Of a stretch of 64,000 bases of DNA, positions 20,332 through 30,994 are shown one piece after another. The stretch comes from Pseudomonas piscis (GTDB lineage: Bacteria > Pseudomonadota > Gammaproteobacteria > Pseudomonadales > Pseudomonadaceae): assembly GCF_009380155.1 (NCBI RefSeq), contig NZ_WHUV01000003.1, positions 62,001-126,000 on the forward strand, given 5' to 3'. The first letter of the stretch is position 1. Each line of letters begins with the position of its first letter. The position numbers and the translations under genes were made by a program. The notes under the pieces are model-generated. The model searched no databases. It was not told the origin of the DNA and saw only the letters and a program-made list of their open reading frames with translations.

Positions 20332-21098
20332 GGGGCATTCCCCGTACGGGCCAGGCGTTTGGCGAGGGCCAGTTGCAGGCGGCCGGGCAGCCAGGAAAGC
20401 AGCTTGAGGCCGAAGATGAACGGTGCGGGGAACGCGATTTCCAGATCCCGGCGGGGCAGGCGCTGGTGGATATGCCGAGCGGCCTTCCGGGCGCTCCAGC
20501 GCATGGGCATGGCGAAGTCGTTGCGTGCGGTCAGCGGCGTGTCGACAAAGCCCGGGCTGACCAGGGTCACATCGATGCCTTCGGCAACCAGGTCGATGCG
20601 CAGCGATTGCAGCAGGTAGCGCAGCGCTGCCTTGGAGGCGCCGTAGGCACCGGCCCGGGGCAGTGCCAGGTAAGTCACGGAGCTGGCTACACCCACCAGG
20701 TGCGGGCGATTGCCGGCGCGCAACAACGGCAATGCGGCTTCGATGCAATAGCCTGCGGCCAGCAGGTTGGTACTCAGCACCCGTTCGATCAGCGCTGAGT
20801 CGAATTGCTGCACCTCGATGTACTCGCAGGTCCCGGCATTGAGGATCACGCTGTCCAGAGCGCCCCAGGCCTGGGCGATGCGCTTGCCGATCTCGCGCAC
20901 CTGCAAGGCGTCGCCAAGGTCGCCCGGCACCACCAGCACCCGGCCCGGGTAGCGCTGGGCCAGGGCTTCCAGCGGCTCGCGCGAGCGGGCACTGAGCGCC
21001 ACCTGGGCACCAGCCCCGAGCAGCTCTTCGGCCAGTGCCGCGCCGATGCCGCTGCTGGCGCCGGTGAGCCAGATCCGCCTGGGCATGGCCGGGTTCAT
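20328..21098 (-). CDS. Short-chain dehydrogenase/reductase
   Basis: 256 residues. It has the cofactor motif TGASSGIG near residue 13, an NAG motif, and the catalytic Tyr-Lys pair in AYGASKAAL near residue 157. The ATG at 21096-21098 has an excellent AGGAGG site; an ATG four codons in is a poorer choice. The substrate is unknown; operon position suggests reduction or oxidation of a lipid-derived intermediate. It overlaps the flavoenzyme start by four bases. Confidence 0.88.
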   Translation of the reverse strand: MNPAMPRRIWLTGASSGIGAALAEELLGAGAQVALSARSREPLEALAQRYPGRVLVVPGDLGDALQVREIGKRIAQAWGALDSVILNAGTCEYIEVQQFDSALIERVLSTNLLAAGYCIEAALPLLRAGNRPHLVGVASSVTYLALPRAGAYGASKAALRYLLQSLRIDLVAEGIDVTLVSPGFVDTPLTARNDFAMPMRWSARKAARHIHQRLPRRDLEIAFPAPFIFGLKLLSWLPGRLQLALAKRLARTGNAP

Positions 21099-21520
21099 CC
21101 GAGCCTCCTTTTCAACCAGGCGATCACTGCCCCGATCAGTGGCAGGTGTTCGTAGAGCAGGGCTCCCGCGTCGAAATAGTCGCGGTGGCGATAGACCAAA
21201 GCGTCGCGCCATTGCAGGTGTGAACAGCCGGCCACCTGGATCAGGCCGCCGCCGTTGAGGCGTGGGTGGCGATAGCTCATGGTCCAGCGCAGGTAGCCCT
21301 GGCCTTCGGCGCACTGGTCGCTGCCGTGGAAGTCGAAGCGCAGTTCGCGGACGTTGGCGTACAGCTGGGCGAAGTAGTCGCGCAAAGGGGCCAGTCCATG
21401 AACCTCGTGCAGAGGGTCGGTGAACTGGATGTCATCGCTGTAGAGCTGGCCCAGGCGATCGAGGTTGTGGGCGTCCAGGGTGGCGAACTCCCGGGCGAAG
21501 TGGTCGAGGAAGTCACTCAT
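21095..21520 (-). CDS. SnoaL/NTF2-like protein
   Basis: 141 residues with the NTF2-like pattern: N-terminal helix (MSDFLDHFAREFATLDA), YSDDIQFTDPLHEVHG, then antiparallel strands. Such folds serve as small-molecule isomerases or binding proteins; this family in Pseudomonas is of unknown role. The start overlaps the phrB stop by eight bases and its stop overlaps the SDR start by four. Confidence 0.8.
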   Translation of the reverse strand: MSDFLDHFAREFATLDAHNLDRLGQLYSDDIQFTDPLHEVHGLAPLRDYFAQLYANVRELRFDFHGSDQCAEGQGYLRWTMSYRHPRLNGGGLIQVAGCSHLQWRDALVYRHRDYFDAGALLYEHLPLIGAVIAWLKRRLG

Positions 21521-22958
21521 CGCCGGCTCCCGCATCCAGCCGCGAGGGCAGTGCCTTGAACGCCGCCAGGGCCCGTTCCCGGGACCGTGGCAGATCCACA
21601 ATCGGCGCCGGGTAGTCGGCGACGCCGAACAGCCCGCCCAGGGCCGCCGGGTTGTGGATATCTTTCTTGTTCAGCCCGGCCAGTTGTGGCAGCCAGTGCT
21701 TGATGAAGCGCCCCTCGCTGTCGAATTTCTGCGATTGGCTCACCGGGTTGAAGATGCGGAAGTAGGGCGCCGCATCGGTTCCGGTGGAGGCGCTCCACTG
21801 CCAGCCGCCGTTGTTGGCCGCCAGGTCGCCGTCGATCAGGTGACGCATGAAGAACCGCTCGCCTTCGCGCCAATCGATCAACAGGTTCTTGGTCAGGAAC
21901 ATCGCCACCACCATGCGCAGGCGGTTGTGCATCCAGCCGGTCTCCAGCAACTGGCGCATGGCGGCATCGATGATCGGCAGGCCGGTGCGGGCTTCTTGCC
22001 AGGCCGCCAGTTCCTCGGGAGCGTCGCGCCATTTCACGGCTTCGGTTTCCGGTCGGAAGGCGCGGTGCCGGGATACCCGTGGGTAGCCCGCCAGGATGTG
22101 CTTGTAGAAATCGCGCCACAGCAACTCGTTGATCCAGGTGACGGCCCCGGGGTTGCCGCTTTCGAACTCGCCCTGGTTGCTGCGCAAGGCGGCGTGCAGG
22201 CATTGGCGGGGCGAGATCACGCCGGCGGCGAGGTAGGGCGACAGCTGGCTGGTGCCGGGCTTGGCCGGAAAGTCGCGTTCGCCCTGGTAGTAGTGGATCT
22301 GTTCATCGGCGAACCGCTCCAGGCGCGCTTGCGCTTCGTCTTCGCCGGCGGGCCACAGTTCGCGCAAGGCGGGCTTCGGGGTGGGGAAGCCCTCGATCTG
22401 GCCTGGCAGCGGATCGGCACTGATCGACAGCGGCATCTGCGCCCTGGGCGCGCTCACCAGCACGGGCAGCGCGGTGTGCAGGCGGCTGTAGCAGACCTTG
22501 CGGAACTGGCTGAAGACCTGGAAGTAGCCGCCGCTCTTGGTCAGCACACTACCGGGCTTGAACAGCAGTTGATCGAAGTGGCCTTGGACGCCGACACCGG
22601 CATCTTCCAGAACCCTTGTCACCGCTGCATCGCGACGGCTTTCGTGGATGCCGTATTCCTGGTTGAAGTGCAGCATGCGTATCTGCAGTTGCCGGCACAG
22701 GTCCAGCAGGGTCTGGGGCGCCTGGTCCCAGGTGGCGGCGCTGCGAATCAAGAGCGGGATGTTCAGCTGGCCCAGGGCGGTACTCAGCGATTGCAGGTTG
22801 CGCAGCCAGAAATCGATCTTGCAGGGCGCATCATCATGGGCCTGCCACTGCTCCGGGCTCAGCAGGTACACCGCCACGGTCGGGCCCCGCTGGGCGGCGG
22901 CGCTCAGGGCGGTGTTGTCGTGTAGGCGCAGATCGCTGCGCAGCCAGATCAATTGCAT
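21513..22958 (-). CDS. phrB: Deoxyribodipyrimidine photolyase
   Basis: 481 residues. It has an N-terminal antenna domain (LIWLRSDLRLHDNTAL) and a C-terminal FAD domain with the class I CPD photolyase signature NGGWQWSASTGTDAAPYF near residue 385. It repairs UV-induced cyclobutane dimers using blue light. The ATG at 22956-22958 gives the standard N-terminus. It lies 13 bp after the MerR regulator gene and is coupled to the SnoaL-like gene, placing photorepair and the lipid genes in one transcript. Confidence 0.96.
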   Translation of the reverse strand: MQLIWLRSDLRLHDNTALSAAAQRGPTVAVYLLSPEQWQAHDDAPCKIDFWLRNLQSLSTALGQLNIPLLIRSAATWDQAPQTLLDLCRQLQIRMLHFNQEYGIHESRRDAAVTRVLEDAGVGVQGHFDQLLFKPGSVLTKSGGYFQVFSQFRKVCYSRLHTALPVLVSAPRAQMPLSISADPLPGQIEGFPTPKPALRELWPAGEDEAQARLERFADEQIHYYQGERDFPAKPGTSQLSPYLAAGVISPRQCLHAALRSNQGEFESGNPGAVTWINELLWRDFYKHILAGYPRVSRHRAFRPETEAVKWRDAPEELAAWQEARTGLPIIDAAMRQLLETGWMHNRLRMVVAMFLTKNLLIDWREGERFFMRHLIDGDLAANNGGWQWSASTGTDAAPYFRIFNPVSQSQKFDSEGRFIKHWLPQLAGLNKKDIHNPAALGGLFGVADYPAPIVDLPRSRERALAAFKALPSRLDAGAGDE

Positions 22959-22971
22959 GTCGGTTTCCGGA

Positions 22972-23895
22972 TCAGAAAAGTCCTCGCTCGAGCAGTACCT
23001 GGTAGGCCGCAATCGGGTCTTGGGCCAGGTACAGATCGGCGATTTCAGTGATACATACGGACCACTCGGCGGGATGGATGCACACCGTGGGTCCGGCGAT
23101 GAATTTTTTGCAGGCGATGCCGCCCAGCAGCCGTGGCAGTTGGGCGGGGTTGAGTGCCTTGCTGGAGTACAGCAGCAGGCCCCGGGCTTGCAGGCGCTCG
23201 GTGGCCAGGGCCAGTTCGCCTCCGGGCAGGGGCCAGTCGAAGACCTCTACCGGGCAGTCGGCGCTGCTGGCCAGCCAGGCGGTGAGCCACAGATGGGGCT
23301 CCAGGGGCAGGTCCGACTGATTGACCAGCAACAGCGGCGCGCCTTGCACCTGGCGGTTGTTGTGGTAGATCCGGGCGCCGAGCTTGCTGCGCAGCCATGA
23401 ATAGAAGAACACCTGCTCGGACTGGCTGCCGACTTGCCCTTGCCAATGCTGTTCCAGTTCCGCCAGCAGCGGCATCAACAGCTGCTCGCACAAGGTGCGC
23501 GGTGGATACAGGGCCATGGCTTGGTTGAAGGCATCGTCGACCTTGCGCTCGGCCAGTTGGCTGATGGCTTGCCTGAGTACCTGGCGCAGCCGTTGCCAAT
23601 CGTTTTGCGCCGGGACGCTGAACGCCGGGGCGCTTTCGAGCAGGTGCCTGACCTGGCTGACCGCGACGCCACGGTTGAGCCAGGTCAGGATGGTCAGCAC
23701 CTGTTGCACCTGTTCCCGGGTGTACAGGCGGTGCCCCTTGGGCGTGCGGTGGGGCACGATCAGTCCGTAGCGCCGCTCCCAGGCGCGCAAGGTGACTGCA
23801 TTGACGCCGGTCAGCCGGGCGATCTCGCGGATCGGCAACCACTCCTGGTCCGGGCTGTCTTGGGGGACCGTGGCGGGCAAGAGATTGGGTTCCAT
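22972..23895 (-). CDS. MerR-family regulator, class II LitR-like
   Basis: 307 residues. The MerR helix-turn-helix (IREIARLTGVNAVTLRAWER, about residues 22-41, then GHRLYTREQVQQV) is followed by a helical linker and a Rossmann-like domain as in LitR/CarH B12 photoreceptors. The CarH signatures W-x9-EH and E/DxHxxG are not intact: the first site reads as W followed by SEQ, and no DxHxxG is seen. It should therefore not sense light through B12 alone. Class II LitR proteins of P. putida lack the same ligands and control light-induced phrB and lipid genes (from memory). It is probably autoregulated via the TGTACA sites upstream. Confidence 0.88.
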   Translation of the reverse strand: MEPNLLPATVPQDSPDQEWLPIREIARLTGVNAVTLRAWERRYGLIVPHRTPKGHRLYTREQVQQVLTILTWLNRGVAVSQVRHLLESAPAFSVPAQNDWQRLRQVLRQAISQLAERKVDDAFNQAMALYPPRTLCEQLLMPLLAELEQHWQGQVGSQSEQVFFYSWLRSKLGARIYHNNRQVQGAPLLLVNQSDLPLEPHLWLTAWLASSADCPVEVFDWPLPGGELALATERLQARGLLLYSSKALNPAQLPRLLGGIACKKFIAGPTVCIHPAEWSVCITEIADLYLAQDPIAAYQVLLERGLF

Positions 23896-23898
23896 GGG

Positions 23899-24849
23899 TC
23901 AGATCGCGTTGCGCAGGCTGAGGTTTTCCGGGTGCGGCTGCAGGTACAGCTGCCGCTCGATATAGGGATCGGGGTGTCGGCGCAAGTGATGCTTGAGCAA
24001 AGTCAGGGGTACCACCAGGGGCACGATGCCCTGGCGATACTGGCCGATGAGGTGCTGCATTTCCTGCTTGTCTTCGGCGCTGATGGCCTGCCGGAAATAA
24101 CCGCTCAGGTGCTGTAGCACATTGCTGTGGGTACCTCGGGTAGCGCATTGCCTCAGGGCGTTCATCAATTGGCTGAAATAGCGTGGGCCGACCTGTGCCG
24201 CATCCTGCCTGCCCATGCTGCCCAGCAGGTGGCCGAGGACCTTGTACTGCACCGGGTGATGGGCCATCAGCAGGTATTTGCAGCGGGCATGGAATTCGGT
24301 GAGGGCGCGGCGGGTCAGGCCTTGCTCGAGCAGGGCCCGCCAGTCGCGGTAGACATAGACCCGGGCCAGGAAGTTTTCCCGCAACACCGGATCGTTGAGG
24401 CGTCCGGCTTCTTCCATTGGCAGGTCAGGGTGTCGCTCGCAGAAAACCCGCGCATATACACCACGGCCATCGCGCCGATGATGAGGCCCGCTGCCCTGGT
24501 AGACCTTGACCCGTTCCAGTCCGCAGGAGGGTGAATCCTGCATGAAGATGTAGCCGCACAGGTCGGTCATTTCGGCGGCCATCCGTTCGGCGTAGTCCTG
24601 TAGGGGGCGGGTGACATCCAGGGCTTGGTCCAGGGTCCCGATGGCCCGTGGCTGGTCGTTGCCCTGCACCAGTCGGATCGGTTCGCGAGGGATGCCCAGG
24701 CCGATGGCGACCTCCGGGCAAAGCGGCACCAGCTCGAAGTGCTCGGCGAGTACCCGGCTGCACAGGCGGGATTCCTTGTGGCCGCCGTTGTAGCGGACTT
24801 CGGCGCCGGCCAGGCAGGCGCTGATGGCGATTTTCGGCTTGGCGGTCAT
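23899..24849 (-). CDS. DUF523 and DUF1722 fusion protein
   Basis: 316 residues. The N-terminal DUF523 domain (ISACLAGAEVRYNGGHK, SPSCG) spans about 1-150 and the DUF1722 domain spans about 185-305 (FHARCKYLLMAHHP). No enzymatic role is established. The ATG at 24847-24849 has GGAGG upstream. It is the first gene after the promoter with TGTACA repeats and ends three bases before the regulator gene, so it heads the operon. Confidence 0.88.
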   Translation of the reverse strand: MTAKPKIAISACLAGAEVRYNGGHKESRLCSRVLAEHFELVPLCPEVAIGLGIPREPIRLVQGNDQPRAIGTLDQALDVTRPLQDYAERMAAEMTDLCGYIFMQDSPSCGLERVKVYQGSGPHHRRDGRGVYARVFCERHPDLPMEEAGRLNDPVLRENFLARVYVYRDWRALLEQGLTRRALTEFHARCKYLLMAHHPVQYKVLGHLLGSMGRQDAAQVGPRYFSQLMNALRQCATRGTHSNVLQHLSGYFRQAISAEDKQEMQHLIGQYRQGIVPLVVPLTLLKHHLRRHPDPYIERQLYLQPHPENLSLRNAI

Positions 24850-24868
24850 GGTTCGGCCTCCGGATACC

Positions 24869-24892
24869 TGTACATGAAACGAGACGTGTACA
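24869..24892. promoter_or_regulatory. TGTACA pair, 18 bp apart (proximal operator)
   Basis: TGTACA occurs at 24869-24874 and 24887-24892. The palindromic hexamers have an 18-bp start-to-start distance and lie just downstream of the predicted transcription start for the operon. Likely binding site of the MerR/LitR regulator. Confidence 0.6.
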
Positions 24893-24901
24893 ACTTTTTC
24901 C

Positions 24902-24929
24902 ATCATAGGTTTAAAGTTGTACGAGTCAA
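24902..24929 (-). promoter_or_regulatory. Strong sigma70-type promoter of the photolyase-lipid operon
   Basis: On the minus strand TTGACT (24924-24929) and TATGAT (24902-24907) are 16 bp apart, close to the consensus hexamers. The spacer contains one TGTACG-type half-site, and further half-sites flank the promoter on both sides, so a bound regulator would block or distort it. Confidence 0.7.
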
Positions 24930-24941
24930 ATTATTTGTACA
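24918..24941. promoter_or_regulatory. TGTAC[G/A] pair, 18 bp apart (distal operator)
   Basis: TGTACG at 24918-24923 lies within the promoter spacer and TGTACA at 24936-24941 lies just upstream of the -35. Spacing is again 18 bp start to start, identical to the proximal pair. Confidence 0.6.
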
Positions 24942-24965
24942 AGTATTGGCGGCTACTCGCTGCGT

Positions 24966-26245
<1,280 letters not shown>

Positions 26246-26358
26246 TCATCGGTTGTGCAGGTTGTCTATCGTTAAAACGCAGCCTGCCCGATTGAAAAGA
26301 TCCCTGCTTATAAAAATAGACTAGGGATTCGGGTAAAACGCCACGCGAGGAACACGTC

Positions 26359-27261
26359 ATGCATATCTTGCTGACCGGCGGTACTGGTTTGATCGGGCGG
26401 GCGTTATGTCGCCATTGGCTGGCCCAGGGGCACCAGTTGAGTGTATGGAGCCGCCAGCCCGATAAAGTTGCCGCCTTGTGCGGTCCCCAGGTACGGGCAG
26501 TCAAATCTTTGCAAGAGCTGGACCAGGCGCCGCTGGATGCGGTGATCAACCTGGCCGGCGCGCCCATAGCCGATCGTCCCTGGACCCATAAGCGCAAGGC
26601 GCTGCTGTGGGCCAGCCGCATCACCCTTACCGAAACCCTGCTGACCTGGATCGAGAGCCGCGAGCACAAGCCCCGGGTGCTGGTCTCCGGGTCTGCGGTG
26701 GGGTGGTATGGCGACGGTGGAGAACGGGAGCTGGCCGAGGACTCTCCGCCGGTCAGCGAGGATTTTGCCAGCCAGCTGTGCATCGCCTGGGAAGAAACCG
26801 CCCAGCGTGCAGAAGCCATGGGTGTGCGCGTGGTGCTGGTGCGCACCGGCCTGGTGCTGTCCGCCGACGGCGGCTTTTTGTCGCGCCTGCTGCTGCCGTT
26901 CAAGCTGGGCCTGGGGGGGCCGATCGGCAACGGGCGGCAGTGGATGCCGTGGATCCACATCGATGACCAAATCGCCCTGATTGATTTTCTTGTGCATCAG
27001 GATGCGGCACGAGGTCCTTATAATGCCTGCGCGCCGCAGCCGGTGCGTAACCGCGAGTTCGCCACCGCCCTGGGGCGAGTCCTGCGCCGGCCCGCATTGC
27101 TGCCGCTACCGGCCTTTGTCCTGCGCCTGGCGCTGGGCGAGTTGTCGCTGTTGCTGCTGGGAGGCCAACGTGCCGTGCCCGCGCGCTTGCTGGAAGCGGG
27201 CTTCACTTTCCAGTTCACCGATTTGCCCGCGGCCCTGGACGATGTGTCCAGCCGCCATTGA
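26359..27261 (+). CDS. TIGR01777 family NAD-dependent epimerase-like protein
   Basis: 300 residues of the YfcH-like extended SDR group. It has the dinucleotide motif [12 protein letters not shown] at residues 5-16, then [11 protein letters not shown] and [11 protein letters not shown], and a DUF1731 C-terminus. The start has GAGGA upstream. The substrate is unknown. It precedes hemH by 13 bp in the same direction and is divergent from the renalase-like gene, so the shared 194-bp region may be light-regulated in both directions. Confidence 0.9.
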   Translation: MHILLTGGTGLIGRALCRHWLAQGHQLSVWSRQPDKVAALCGPQVRAVKSLQELDQAPLDAVINLAGAPIADRPWTHKRKALLWASRITLTETLLTWIESREHKPRVLVSGSAVGWYGDGGERELAEDSPPVSEDFASQLCIAWEETAQRAEAMGVRVVLVRTGLVLSADGGFLSRLLLPFKLGLGGPIGNGRQWMPWIHIDDQIALIDFLVHQDAARGPYNACAPQPVRNREFATALGRVLRRPALLPLPAFVLRLALGELSLLLLGGQRAVPARLLEAGFTFQFTDLPAALDDVSSRH

Positions 27262-27274
27262 AATAGGACGTTGC

Positions 27275-28297
27275 ATGACCGATCACGCGTTGCTTCTGGT
27301 CAATCTCGGTTCGCCGGCCTCCACCTCCGTGGCGGATGTGCGCAGCTACCTCAATCAGTTCCTCATGGACCCTTATGTGATCGACCTGCCCTGGCCGGTG
27401 CGGCGCCTGTTGGTGTCGCTGATCCTGATCAAGCGTCCGGCCCAGTCGGCCCATGCCTACCAATCGATCTGGTGGCAGGACGGTTCGCCGCTGGTGGTCA
27501 TAAGCCAGCGCTTGCAGCGAGTGATGAGCGAGCAATGGAAGTGCGGGCCGGTGGAACTGGCGATGCGCTACGGCGAGCCATCGATCGAATCGGCGCTGCT
27601 GAAATTGGCGGCCAAGGGGCAGCGCAAGATCACCCTGGCGCCGCTTTATCCACAGTTCGCCGACAGCACCGTGACCACGGTGGTCGAAGAGGCGCGGCGG
27701 GTGATACGCGAGCACCGCCTGGATGTGCAGCTCAATGTATTGCAGCCTTTCTACGACGAACCCGAGTACATCGACGCCCTGGTCGCCAGCGTCAGACCGC
27801 ACCTGGAGCAACCCTTCGATCACCTGCTGCTGAGTTTCCACGGCTTGCCCGAGCGGCACCTGCAAAAGCTCAATCCGGGGCATAGCCTGGATGGCGCTGG
27901 TGACTGCTGCCAGGATGCCTCCCCGCAGGCGCTCGCCAAGTGTTATCGCGGCCAGTGTTTCCGCACGGCCAAGGCCTTCGCCGGGCAAATGGGCCTGGCC
28001 GACGAGCAATGGTCGGTGTCGTTCCAGTCGCGCCTGGGGCGGGCCAAGTGGATCGAGCCCTATACCGAAGCTCGGTTGGATGAGCTGGCGAAGCAGGGCG
28101 TGAAGAAGTTGCTGGTGATGTGCCCGGCCTTCGTCGCCGATTGCATCGAGACCCTGGAGGAGATCGGTGATCGTGGACGTGAGCAGTTTCGTGCTGCAGG
28201 GGGGGAGGACCTGGTGCTGGTCCCGTGCCTGAATGACGACCCGCAATGGGCTCAGGCCTTGAACGCCTTGTGCCTGCGGGCACCCTTGGCGCTATAG
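27275..28297 (+). CDS. hemH: Ferrochelatase
   Basis: 340 residues inserting ferrous iron into protoporphyrin IX. The active-site segment [11 protein letters not shown] near residue 190 and the C-terminal [14 protein letters not shown] near residue 285 are present. A Cys-rich insert (GDCCQ...CYRGQC, about 215-232) recalls the cluster cysteines of some bacterial ferrochelatases. Porphyrins are photosensitisers, so its place next to the light-response cluster is suggestive but may be coincidental. Confidence 0.96.
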   Translation: MTDHALLLVNLGSPASTSVADVRSYLNQFLMDPYVIDLPWPVRRLLVSLILIKRPAQSAHAYQSIWWQDGSPLVVISQRLQRVMSEQWKCGPVELAMRYGEPSIESALLKLAAKGQRKITLAPLYPQFADSTVTTVVEEARRVIREHRLDVQLNVLQPFYDEPEYIDALVASVRPHLEQPFDHLLLSFHGLPERHLQKLNPGHSLDGAGDCCQDASPQALAKCYRGQCFRTAKAFAGQMGLADEQWSVSFQSRLGRAKWIEPYTEARLDELAKQGVKKLLVMCPAFVADCIETLEEIGDRGREQFRAAGGEDLVLVPCLNDDPQWAQALNALCLRAPLAL

Positions 28298-28301
28298 AAG
28301 G

Positions 28302-28346
28302 TTTCGCCGGCCCGGCCCTCGTTGATTGCAGGGCCGGTCGGCGAAA
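28302..28346. terminator. Convergent hairpin between hemH and uraA
   Basis: A long stem from TTTCGCCG...CCGGCCCT to AGGGCCGG...CGGCGAAA with one bulge, followed on the plus strand by GTGTTTT. It separates two convergent genes and probably ends both transcripts. Confidence 0.7.
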
Positions 28347-28352
28347 GTGTTT

Positions 28353-29627
28353 TCAGATCAGGGGGTCGTCGGACTTCTTGTTCTTCCAGCCGTCGTTGCC
28401 CGGCAGTATCAGGTTCAGGGCAATGGCGACGATGGCGCACAGGGCGATGCCCTTGAGGCCGAAGTCGTCCTGCCCGGTACCGCTACCCACCAGCATCCCG
28501 CCGATACCGAATACCAGGGTCACCGAGACGATCACCAGGTTGCGTGCCTCGCCCAGGTCGATCCTATGGCGGATCAGGGTGTTCATGCCCACGGCGGCGA
28601 TCGAACCGAACAGCAGGCAGAGGATCCCGCCCATCACCGGTACCGGGATGCTTTGCAGCAATGCGCCGAACTTGCCGATGAAGGCCAGGGAAATGGCGAA
28701 TACCGCGGCCCAGGTCATGATCTTCGGGTTGTAGTTCTTGGTCAGCATCACCGCGCCGGTCACTTCGGCGTAGGTGGTATTGGGCGGGCCGCCGAACAGG
28801 CCGGCAGCGGTGGTGGCGATGCCGTCACCGAACAAGGTGCGGTGCAGGCCGGGCTTCTTCAGGTAGTCGCGACCGGTCACGCTACCTACCGCGATCACCC
28901 CGCCGATATGCTCGATGGCCGGGGCCAGAGCCACCGGAACGATGAACAGGATCGCCTGCCAGTTGAACTCCGGTGCCGTGAAATGCGGCAACGCCAGCCA
29001 CGGGGCGGCGGCGATCTTGGCGGTATCCACCACGCCGAAGTAGAACGACAGGGCGAAGCCCACCAGCACCCCGGAAATGATCGGTACCAGGCGGAAGATC
29101 CCCTTGCCGAACACCGCCACCACCAGGGTGGTGAGCAGCGCCGGCATCGAGATCATCATGGCGGTCTGGTAATGGATCAGCTCGCTGCCATCGCCCGCCT
29201 TGCCCATGGCCATGTTGGCGGCGATGGGAGCCATGGCCAGGCCGATGGAGATGATCACCGGGCCGATGACCACTGGCGGCAGCAGGCGGTCGATGAAACC
29301 GGTGCCTTTGATCTTCACCGCCAGGCCGAGGAAGGTATAGACGAAGCCTGCCGCCATCACCCCACCCATGGTCGCGGCCAGGCCGAACTGGCCCTTGGCG
29401 AGGATGATCGGGGTAATGAAGGCGAAGCTCGAAGCCAGGAACACCGGTACCTGGCGACCGGTGACCAGTTGGAACAACAGAGTCCCAAGACCCGCCGTGA
29501 ACAGCGCCACGTTGGGGTCAAGACCGGTGATCAGCGGCATCAACACCAAGGCGCCAAAGGCTACGAAGAGCATCTGGGCGCCAGACAACACCTGGCGCCA
29601 GAGCGGATCGTTGAACTCATCCTGCAT
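28353..29627 (-). CDS. uraA: Uracil:proton symporter, NCS2 family
   Basis: 424 residues with about 12-14 hydrophobic segments. The NCS2 motif region PNTTYAEVTGAVMLTKNYNP lies near residue 280 and conserved acidic residues (APAIEHIGG) near residue 235. It imports uracil. It starts two bases after the upp stop, forming a transport-salvage pair. Confidence 0.93.
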   Translation of the reverse strand: MQDEFNDPLWRQVLSGAQMLFVAFGALVLMPLITGLDPNVALFTAGLGTLLFQLVTGRQVPVFLASSFAFITPIILAKGQFGLAATMGGVMAAGFVYTFLGLAVKIKGTGFIDRLLPPVVIGPVIISIGLAMAPIAANMAMGKAGDGSELIHYQTAMMISMPALLTTLVVAVFGKGIFRLVPIISGVLVGFALSFYFGVVDTAKIAAAPWLALPHFTAPEFNWQAILFIVPVALAPAIEHIGGVIAVGSVTGRDYLKKPGLHRTLFGDGIATTAAGLFGGPPNTTYAEVTGAVMLTKNYNPKIMTWAAVFAISLAFIGKFGALLQSIPVPVMGGILCLLFGSIAAVGMNTLIRHRIDLGEARNLVIVSVTLVFGIGGMLVGSGTGQDDFGLKGIALCAIVAIALNLILPGNDGWKNKKSDDPLI

Positions 29628-29629
29628 GG

Positions 29630-30268
29630 TCAGGAGTCCTTCTGCTTGGTGCCGAAGATCTTGTCACCGGCATCACCCAGGCCAGGAATGATGTAGCCAT
29701 GCTCGTTGAGTTTCTGGTCGATGGACGCGGTGTAGATGGTCACGTCCGGGTGGGCCTGCTGGACGACGGCGATGCCTTCGGGAGCGGCCACCAGGACCAT
29801 GGCGCGGATGTCCCGGCAACCGGCTTTCTTCAGCAGGTCGATGGTGGCGACCATGGAGCTGCCGGTCGCCAGCATCGGGTCGATGATCATCGCCAGGCGC
29901 TCGTCGATTTCCGGTACCAGTTTTTCCAGGTAGGTGTGGGCCTGCAGGGTTTCCTCGTTGCGGGCCACGCCCACGGCGCTGACCTTGGCGCCCGGGATCA
30001 GGCTCAGCACACCTTCGAGCATGCCGATGCCGGCGCGCAGGATCGGCACTACGGTAATTTTCTTGCCGGCGATCTTTTCCACCTGGACGGGGCCGCACCA
30101 GCCTGGAATCTCATAGCTTTCCAGGGGCAGGTCCTTGGTGGCTTCGTATGTCAGCAGGGCGCCGACTTCCTGAGCGAGTTCGCGAAAATTCTTCGTGCTA
30201 ATGTCTGCGCGGCGCATAAGGCCAAGTTTATGACGGATCAGCGGATGGCGGATCTCATGGATGGGCAT
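29630..30268 (-). CDS. upp: Uracil phosphoribosyltransferase
   Basis: 212 residues of usual length. The PRPP-binding loop [13 protein letters not shown] is near residue 130 and the uracil-binding [12 protein letters not shown] near the C-terminus. It converts uracil and PRPP to UMP. Divergent from hpt across a 165-bp region that I could not resolve into clear operators. Confidence 0.97.
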   Translation of the reverse strand: MPIHEIRHPLIRHKLGLMRRADISTKNFRELAQEVGALLTYEATKDLPLESYEIPGWCGPVQVEKIAGKKITVVPILRAGIGMLEGVLSLIPGAKVSAVGVARNEETLQAHTYLEKLVPEIDERLAMIIDPMLATGSSMVATIDLLKKAGCRDIRAMVLVAAPEGIAVVQQAHPDVTIYTASIDQKLNEHGYIIPGLGDAGDKIFGTKQKDS

Positions 30269-30433
30269 AGGGAAAGGCTCCGGCGGCGGGCAAAAAAAAC
30301 GGCCTAGATTAATCTATCCGGGGTTGATGTCCTATAGACATAAAGTACGTTAGTCCAGAAACGCTTGATCTGGCGGGGCCGGATGCGTACCTTTGCCCGC
30401 TTTTCCGAAACTGCCACCCCCTTGGAGAGCGCC

Positions 30434-30991
30434 ATGTCCGCTGATCTCGAGCATATCCGTCAAATCATGCGCGAGGCTGACTGCCTGTACACCGAAGCTG
30501 AAGTCGAGGCGGCCATCGCCCGGATCGGTGCACAAATCACTGAAGAACTGGCTGAGCGTAATCCGGTGGTGTTCTGTGTCATGAACGGCGGGCTGATCTT
30601 CGCTGGCAAGTTGCTGACGCACTTGCGTTTTCCCCTGGAAGCCTCCTATCTGCATGCGACCCGGTATCGCAACGGAACCAGCGGTGGCGAGCTGTTCTGG
30701 AAATCCAAGCCGGAAATCTCCTTCATCGACCGCGACGTGCTGATCATCGACGACATCCTCGACGAAGGGCACACCCTGACCGCCATCATCGATTTCTGCC
30801 ACCATGCCGGCGCCCGCGCCGTGCATACCGCGGTACTGATCGACAAGGATCATGACCGCAAGGCCCGTCCCGACCTCAAGGCCGACTACATGGGCCTGCC
30901 CTGCGTCGACCGTTATGTCTTCGGCTACGGCATGGACTACAAGGGCTACTGGCGCAACGCCGCCGGCATCTATGCCGTGAAGGGCCTGTAA
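30434..30991 (+). CDS. hpt: Hypoxanthine(-guanine) phosphoribosyltransferase
   Basis: 185 residues. The PRPP motif VLIIDDILDEGHTL is near residue 100 and the flexible-loop region near residue 70. It recycles purine bases to nucleotides. The ATG at 30434 is preferred for its GGAG site and family-like N-terminus; ATGs at residues 1 and 7 of the longer frame encode unrelated sequence. Confidence 0.93.
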   Translation: MSADLEHIRQIMREADCLYTEAEVEAAIARIGAQITEELAERNPVVFCVMNGGLIFAGKLLTHLRFPLEASYLHATRYRNGTSGGELFWKSKPEISFIDRDVLIIDDILDEGHTLTAIIDFCHHAGARAVHTAVLIDKDHDRKARPDLKADYMGLPCVDRYVFGYGMDYKGYWRNAAGIYAVKGL

Positions 30992-30994
30992 GAC

